Source of the DNA: Arenicola marina
Taxonomy: Eukaryota > Annelida > Polychaeta > Arenicolidae
Reading direction: 5' to 3'
Assembly: GCA_964019135.1 (NCBI GenBank)
Contig: OZ025253.1
Coordinates: forward strand, 11,475,059-11,539,058
DNA length: 64,000 bases
A program made the position numbers and the translations under genes. The notes beneath the pieces were generated by a model. That model was not told the origin of the DNA. It was given only the letters and a program-made list of their open reading frames with translations, and searched no databases. Numbering within the stretch: the stretch's first letter is position 1; every line of letters begins with the position of its first letter. This document shows, one piece after another, positions 58,916 to 64,000 of the stretch.

Positions 58916-61900
58916 AACCCAGCCCCCCAGCCCACCAGCGTGCCACGACCCCGGTCTGGATTTCTTTTCTTTTCATAGGCAATATCAGCGGTAATAAGTG
59001 TTGAACCTCCCATTACTTTTCCGCGGGTGCATCAATTAAGATGGACTCACTTCCCACCTCACTTCCCGAGATGATAAATCGGCAGTTTTGTTGGCAGTGT
59101 TTTTTCTCTCTCATTCCCTGGACTTCATCTTGTTGATTATATGTTAAAATAAACGAGGGTGACACGTGTTCTGCGTGTTAATTAAACACATAGTTAGGTG
59201 GTTTGTCCTGTGCGGTGTGGACCGGTATTAGGCGACAAGACGTCCAATAGGCGAGTATGGAAGGGAAGGAAATGATACTGCATGGCGGGTCATTTACAGA
59301 GAATAATTTTCTTCGCCACAGCAACCTGCACTAACGTCTTACTCGTTGGGCCATGCATCTCCCCTCGGCATATAATGCTAATATAGGGCATTGTAAGGCT
59401 ATACGTGGGCCATGCAAAGTCCCCCCAATGTACTCATATAAAGTATGCATATAAAGTATAGTGCAGAAATCATTGAACCTTATTTATTCTGTATACATTT
59501 TTATACAGAATCATGGCATTGTATGCACAGCTCTGTATGTGAGTGAATGTTTACTCTGTAGACATGACTATGTCTATGCATTGGTATTTACGCATGCAAA
59601 TTCATGCATTGTTGTGCATGTCCGTTCATAAAACGCTGTCTTTGCGCATACATATTTATGTCTGTGTGTGCATTTTTTATGCAAAACTGGTGCAAATAGG
59701 GTGCCCTAAGCGGTGCTGATGTCGAGCGTGGAACACATCAGGATAAAACTTCGGAGGGATATTTGATAATTCACCGACCGACTGCCCCGACAAGATAGTG
59801 TATATGAACAGCTTTTTTTTAATGGTTCATGCCAGAGCTTCGATCTCATGCTATCCGACGTTGATTGGCCATACCCCCGCCCCCCCGGCCCCCCGCCCTT
59901 AGTTGCCATGAAAAAAACTAATATAATATACCATGTCATGCACGGAGTATACTTAATATCTAGATACGTCTCTATCTAGACCAAGGTGAGCCATTTATGT
60001 GACATGAGGCTGATCCTTTGACTTCCGGTTTAGATTTAGAGTAAAGCTGCAGATACAACAATTTTTTACATGAGAATGGCTAAGATTAAGACTTGGCAGA
60101 TACTGTAAAACGTCACCAAACTGTCGGCAATGACGACGCTGCATTGCATAAACACAAACGGGGGCGGGGGGAGGGGGGGGGGGGGACCATGAATACTAAG
60201 TCGCGAATCCCCAAGAATTAGGAAGAGCAATATCGAATCTCCAAGATTAGGACATTTTAAAACTGGCCGCAAAAAAACACCTTAATGGTGATATCGCAAA
60301 TATCAGACTGCTATAACGGATCGCGGTGAATAGGCAAAGGGTCTTTGCGACGAACAGGAATTGTCCAGATAACGATCCCCAAAGATTGCCAACAGCTGAT
60401 CGTGAATCTCCAAGGATTCCTGGATGCCAATCGCGGAGATTGGAAAAGCACCCCCCCCCCCCCCTCACAAGCGCTACCGGTCGATATGAAGTCCGGTGAC
60501 CTCAGTGGGTAGACCTGAGGATTTCTGTTGGTAGGGCTGCGCTTTCTCCATCGGGGCAAGGATGACGGGTCTTCTTTTATTTACGAATGCCAGCAACCCT
60601 TATCAAGGCTCCAACATTCGGTCTTTGCCATTGCAGTTATATTTAAAGAAACAAGAACATCAGTTATTCTAAGAGCAATCATAGTATATAGTTCATGCGA
60701 CCCCAACGGTTTGCTTGTTTACATTTAGTTAAAATAGTTACGTTAAAGCAATATGTTCTGTACTTTTTATATTACCAATCTCTTCTTCGTGTCAAATAAG
60801 TTATTTTGCCTTGAATTTAAATCCTGAAAGCCTGTGGACTATCCGGAGAGAAGCAAATTCGATGACGTAGTACACTAGTAAACCACACTTTCCTCATACG
60901 TAATGCACCAGTGTGGCAAAATGTAAATATTTACCAAAATGCCACTTTATTTATTTACTACACATTATATATTTGCATTAAATAAAAATAATGGCAGACC
61001 GTTTACTTCGAATTTTAATCGATATTAAAGATGTTTTGGGAGCAAAGTGGTTGTATGAGCAGCTTTAAGTATGCGTCCCACCGTTGATGCTACCCCGTGG
61101 GGCTCGACCACTTTATTGGATCATTTGTGGCGAATCATCTAAGCACCTTTATATCTTTTTATATCTAGCTGGCCAAGGAAAGCTCACGGACTACACACTT
61201 TATGTTCGGTACCACGGCGAGGCGGGGGAAGGTGGGGGGTGGGATGTGGGGGGAAGGGGTGCTCTTGGAATTATACACTATAAGTCATGCATTATGGATC
61301 AGGGTTGTTGGGTCAACCTTGATAAGCTAGGTTGTAAAGTTCCTCAGGATATGCATAGACCACCTTTGTTCTTCGTGAGGCGGACTCCATCTGTGTTTGC
61401 TTTTATCAACTTGGTCCCGAGAGATAAACCGGCTGTACGCGGACTTCTAAAATGCTGGTTTAGACCTCCGATTGAAAGAAAACTAGAGATGTGACATAGC
61501 GCTGTTACTCCTGTTGGACGAACCATTTACGTGTGGGTGGCAAGGAGATAGCCAAGAGGGTCAAGACAATAAACCTCTGGAGCAAAGCGACAGCCAAGGG
61601 AAAGTGTTATTGCCCTGAACAAAAGGAATGAATAAATAATCCGCGGTAACCCCGTGTCGCAATATTCCGAGCACATTGAACGCCCCCCCCCCCCGGCAAG
61701 TTTGCAAGTTTCAATGCCCCCCCGCCCCCACCCCTCCACACACACACACATTTTTCAAATACCTGGAGCCGCCTTCCTTCAGTTTACTTGGATCTAAAAA
61801 TACGTTTCCTAATAGAAAACAAATCATGGAATTCGCAGATAGAAGAATATTTTAGGCTTCAAGACCCCTATTGTCGCCCATATGTGTACTTTCGGTGGAA

Positions 61901-61930
61901 ACAGACATTTAATTCTCCCTGGCCTCCTTG

Positions 61931-62400
61931 TTATGACGAAAATTGAAATTTTCAATTTTCGGCATATGTTGGTCGTGTTTGCTTGTGCGGTCTATTCAAT
62001 CTCATAGCCACGCAGTAGGGCTACAACATACTCGTCGCCCAGATCAAAAGGTCAAAGGTCAAGGTCACAGCGATATTTTGAAAAAATAACTTAAGACGCA
62101 TATATCTCCGTTAATATTAAAGCTAGAGATCTCGAGTAAGTTTCAAAATGTGCTGCTCTTTGAGGTGTAGTTTGCGGCTGTTGATCATTTTTTTGATGCG
62201 TAATACTCATTTTCGAGCAAAATAAGGTCATACGTTTTTCCGAAAACGCACTAAATGACCTCTGTCAGTTATCACGCTTTTTGACACATTTAGCATCAAG
62301 CTATCGCTATGTTGTTCTAATATGTCATAGAAATATGAATTGAGATGGCATATGTCGAATCTTAGATTTTTTTGATACGTCACGTGACGTCACGATGACG
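61931..62400. other. Single-copy DNA with palindrome, AGGTCA cluster and CRE pair
   Basis: 61937-61961 is a perfect odd-length palindrome (12-bp arms, left arm CGAAAATTGAAA). 62049-62067 reads AGGTCAAAGGTCAAGGTCA. 62385-62392 and 62396-62403 are two TGACGTCA palindromes. No gene is visible. The AGGTCA cluster is followed by CGATATTTTG and ATATATCTCCGTTAATATTA, possibly the left part of the dispersed repeat that follows. Confidence 0.5.
62049..62067 (+). promoter_or_regulatory. Three direct AGGTCA half-sites (DR1 plus DR0)
   Basis: AGGTCA at 62049, 62056 and 62062, all in the same direction with spacers of 1 and 0. Direct AGGTCA repeats are nuclear-receptor half-sites, and TCAAGGTCA is the extended monomer site of SF-1/ERR-type receptors. 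Because it sits at the edge of a repeat, it may simply be part of a transposable element with no regulatory role. Confidence 0.3.
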
Positions 62401-62403
62401 TCA
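62385..62403. promoter_or_regulatory. Two CRE-like TGACGTCA palindromes 3 bp apart
   Basis: TGACGTCA at 62385-62392 and 62396-62403 in a CACGTGACGTCAC context. It matches the CREB/ATF consensus exactly, but no promoter or gene is recognisable nearby. Confidence 0.3.
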
Positions 62404-63190
62404 CTTTCGGTACTTACAAAAAATCTTCAAAAATCAGGAAAAAATCCCAAAAATGTGAGAGTAGCATTATATTGTAGGAAAAGTATTTCCTCGTATAGCT
62501 ACAAACTAAAAACAATACGTTCCTATCTTACTTCCGGTTCCAGGGCCGACGAAATTTCTCTATGGGACTTCCCATGTTAAAGCGCTGTTAAAGCGCTGTA
62601 TCTTTAGGCTGGGAAAAATGTTTTGTCGCGTATTTCACAAGTGCCTCCAGCAAACAACACCGCGATTTTTTCGTTAGTTGAACATGACGTCTAGTAGCCA
62701 CAGTGCTTACCATATGCAATTAGAGCAAATAGTGACGTCACAAGATTTTTTTTTAATTTGGCCAATGGTGAAAGATACGGCTTTTTTGGTGTAAGCAGAG
62801 GCTCCCACGGGTGTCCTATTCAAGCCATCACTCAATGCTTGCAGCTGTGGATGGATAATACTAAGCTGAATCATAATCTGTTAACATGGTTCCATAGCCA
62901 CATTATATTTTGGTATATAGTCGAAATAGTTTAACAAGGGATCTTATGGGGAAACATGAACTTGATCAAATATGACCTACTTCCGCTCAAGCTATTTCAG
63001 TCTCCTTTGCCACACAGTGAGGTAATATCACCTTAAAGCAAGTTATAAGAAAAACATGGCGATCTCTGTATTATTTTTTGTTTCCATGGCAACGAAGCCA
63101 CTGGCCCAATGATAAACATACAGATTCTTACCATTGAAAGAAAAATCGTCAAAAATCAGATAAAAAGGCTAAAATTGCATTCTTTTCGCC
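62400..63190 (+). repeat. Dispersed repeat copy, plus orientation
   Basis: Collinear with the minus strand of 12560-13135 (see that entry for shared words). A second partial copy of its first ~150 bp lies at 63331-63490 (shared words TTCCTCGTATAGCT, ATACGTTCCTAT, TTCCAGGGCCGACG, TTTCTCTATGGGACTT). The matches are about 80% by eye. No coding capacity is evident. Confidence 0.65.
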
Positions 63191-63805
63191 AACTAGTTGC
63201 CAATAAGCATCTTCAGATTACTTAGTGCTTTAATTGAGCGGATGTTGTCTAGTTATGGCGCTAGAGCGCTCCGAAGTGGGACGACACCTTCGCGGGGTCG
63301 CCAATGATGAGTGAATAGAGATTGTGTCCATCTTGAAAAAATCTCCCAAAATCGGAAAAAAATCATAAAAATACGGGAGTAGCGTCATTTTGTGGGAAAA
63401 GTGGTTCCTCGTATAGCTGCAAAGTAAAAACGATACGTTCCTATTTTACTTTCGGTTCCAGGGCCGACGGCATTTCTCTATGGGACTTTTGTGGCGTTTC
63501 GACGTTCAAAGGGCCATAACTCGGTTAATAATTGAGCTGGGGAGCCAAGATTTGGCATGAAGCAAGAGACAGATGGCGGGTTGACCAGCGAAAAGCGCCC
63601 CCTTTCGCTGAGGCTCCCATTATGAGTGAACGGCGATATCGACCGGCACTCCTTACTCGTCGATGGCCGCCGTTCGCTTAATAGCGACGCTAGAGAGTCG
63701 GGACTGGTCGCAAAAGACACGCTCTTTGACCCAAAGTCGATTTTCGTCATCATCAGTGTCCTCACTGACTTCTTGTTGTTTGGTTGGTTCATTCGTTGTA
63801 TATTC
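63191..63805. other. Partial second repeat copy and unassigned DNA
   Basis: 63331-63490 is the partial repeat copy. 63491-63805 is mixed, and its minus frame 63478-63792 resembles no known family. Confidence 0.5.
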
Positions 63806-63975
63806 AGGACGCTTTAACCACTTTTGGTCATATCGCGTCAATGGGAGAAGGAAGGGAGAGTTGAACCCTGTCCCGGGGGTAACCCCCTAATCTTTGCGAA
63901 GAAGTACATGGGATCTTTATCCTGCGACCATACAGATATGGCCACAGCGGGGCTCGAACCACCGATTCACGTGCC
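63806..63975 (-). mobile_element. tRNA-derived SINE, minus strand, head truncated
   Basis: On the minus strand the box B region GGTTCGAGCCCC (complement of ~63949-63960) is intact. The body has GGATAAAGATCCCATGTAC, GGGGGTTACCCCCGGGAC and the 3' domain GACGCGATATGACC followed by GGTTAAAGCGTCC. The box A end is missing. The sequence next to the break, GTTCTTCATACAGTG (63981-63995), matches 53854-53868, inside the LINE fragment of unit 3. Confidence 0.8.
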
Positions 63976-64000
63976 GTTGAGTTCTTCATACAGTGGACAT

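Larger units (their letters stand above)
53414..61930 (+). repeat. Segmental duplication, unit 3 (8.5 kb)
   Basis: Direct repeat of unit 2. It lacks the 27-bp and 31-bp expansions and the templated insertion. It has gained a ~295-bp LINE 3' end (54087-54381), a 1.49-kb LINE (54912-56400) and an expanded 7-bp repeat (58860-58915). Homology to unit 2 fades after GACATTTAATTCTCCCT (about 61920; 53210 in unit 2). Between 61625 and 61850 it carries about 130 bp more than unit 2, including poly-C and CA runs. Apart from the listed elements, 58620-61930 shows nothing I can name. Confidence 0.88.

Noticed and set aside
1-64000. LTR retrovirus-like elements, Polintons or other virus-derived elements
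   Set aside because: I found no long terminal repeats, integrase, protease, capsid or protein-primed polymerase motifs. The only retroelement coding sequence is non-LTR (LINE).

Overview
The window looks like nuclear DNA of a metazoan, most likely a marine invertebrate. It has no operons, ribosome-binding sites or compact genes. It carries tRNA-derived SINE copies, 5'-truncated LINEs of CR1/L2 type, terminal-inverted-repeat elements, AT/GC microsatellites and an extreme load of minisatellites. I cannot name the species. I recognise no complete host protein-coding gene. The very long open frames arise because several repeat units have lengths divisible by three (63, 15 and 27 bp) or lack stops in a given frame. 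I saw no LTR retrovirus-like element, Polinton or other virus-derived element.

Layout. 1-9.9 kb: C-rich low-complexity DNA, an 86-bp pyrimidine-rich minisatellite (about 1.86-5.47 kb), palindromic 20-bp and 39-bp AT-rich arrays (6.2-6.9 kb), a 15-17-bp GC-rich array (8.18-8.76 kb), and a small probable non-autonomous DNA transposon with doubled terminal inverted repeats (8902-9582). 9.9-23.4 kb: mostly unremarkable single-copy DNA with a dispersed repeat (12.56-13.14 kb), a 70-bp inverted pair (13.14 and 14.2 kb), a 49-bp array (15.47-15.91 kb), SINEs at 18.7, 20.1 and 21.8 kb, and small 36-, 19- and 7-bp arrays near 22.1-22.9 kb.

23.383-35.254 kb is one 11.9-kb array of about 189 copies of a 63-bp unit. 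Each unit carries a polypyrimidine/CAG acceptor-like stretch followed closely by a GTGAGT donor-like hexamer. After a short interval with one unexplained open frame comes a second giant array (36.05-42.89 kb) of about 456 copies of a 15-bp G-rich unit.

43.6-61.93 kb is a tandem segmental duplication: a 1-kb partial unit, an 8.8-kb unit (44601-53413) and an 8.5-kb unit (53414-61930), all in direct orientation. Comparing the units shows events after the duplication. A 27-bp, a 31-bp and an 82-bp minisatellite have expanded only in the middle unit. A 7-bp repeat has expanded only in the last. Two LINE fragments have inserted only in the last. A 129-bp templated insertion occurs only in the middle unit. 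The final 2 kb holds diverged copies of the same dispersed repeat seen near 12.6 kb, and a minus-strand SINE that may abut the start of another duplication unit.

There is no gene set working together here. The biological interest is repeat dynamics: one piece of chromosome shows several minisatellites beside their unexpanded single-copy ancestors, and one giant array has almost perfectly conserved spacing and splice-signal-like monomers.
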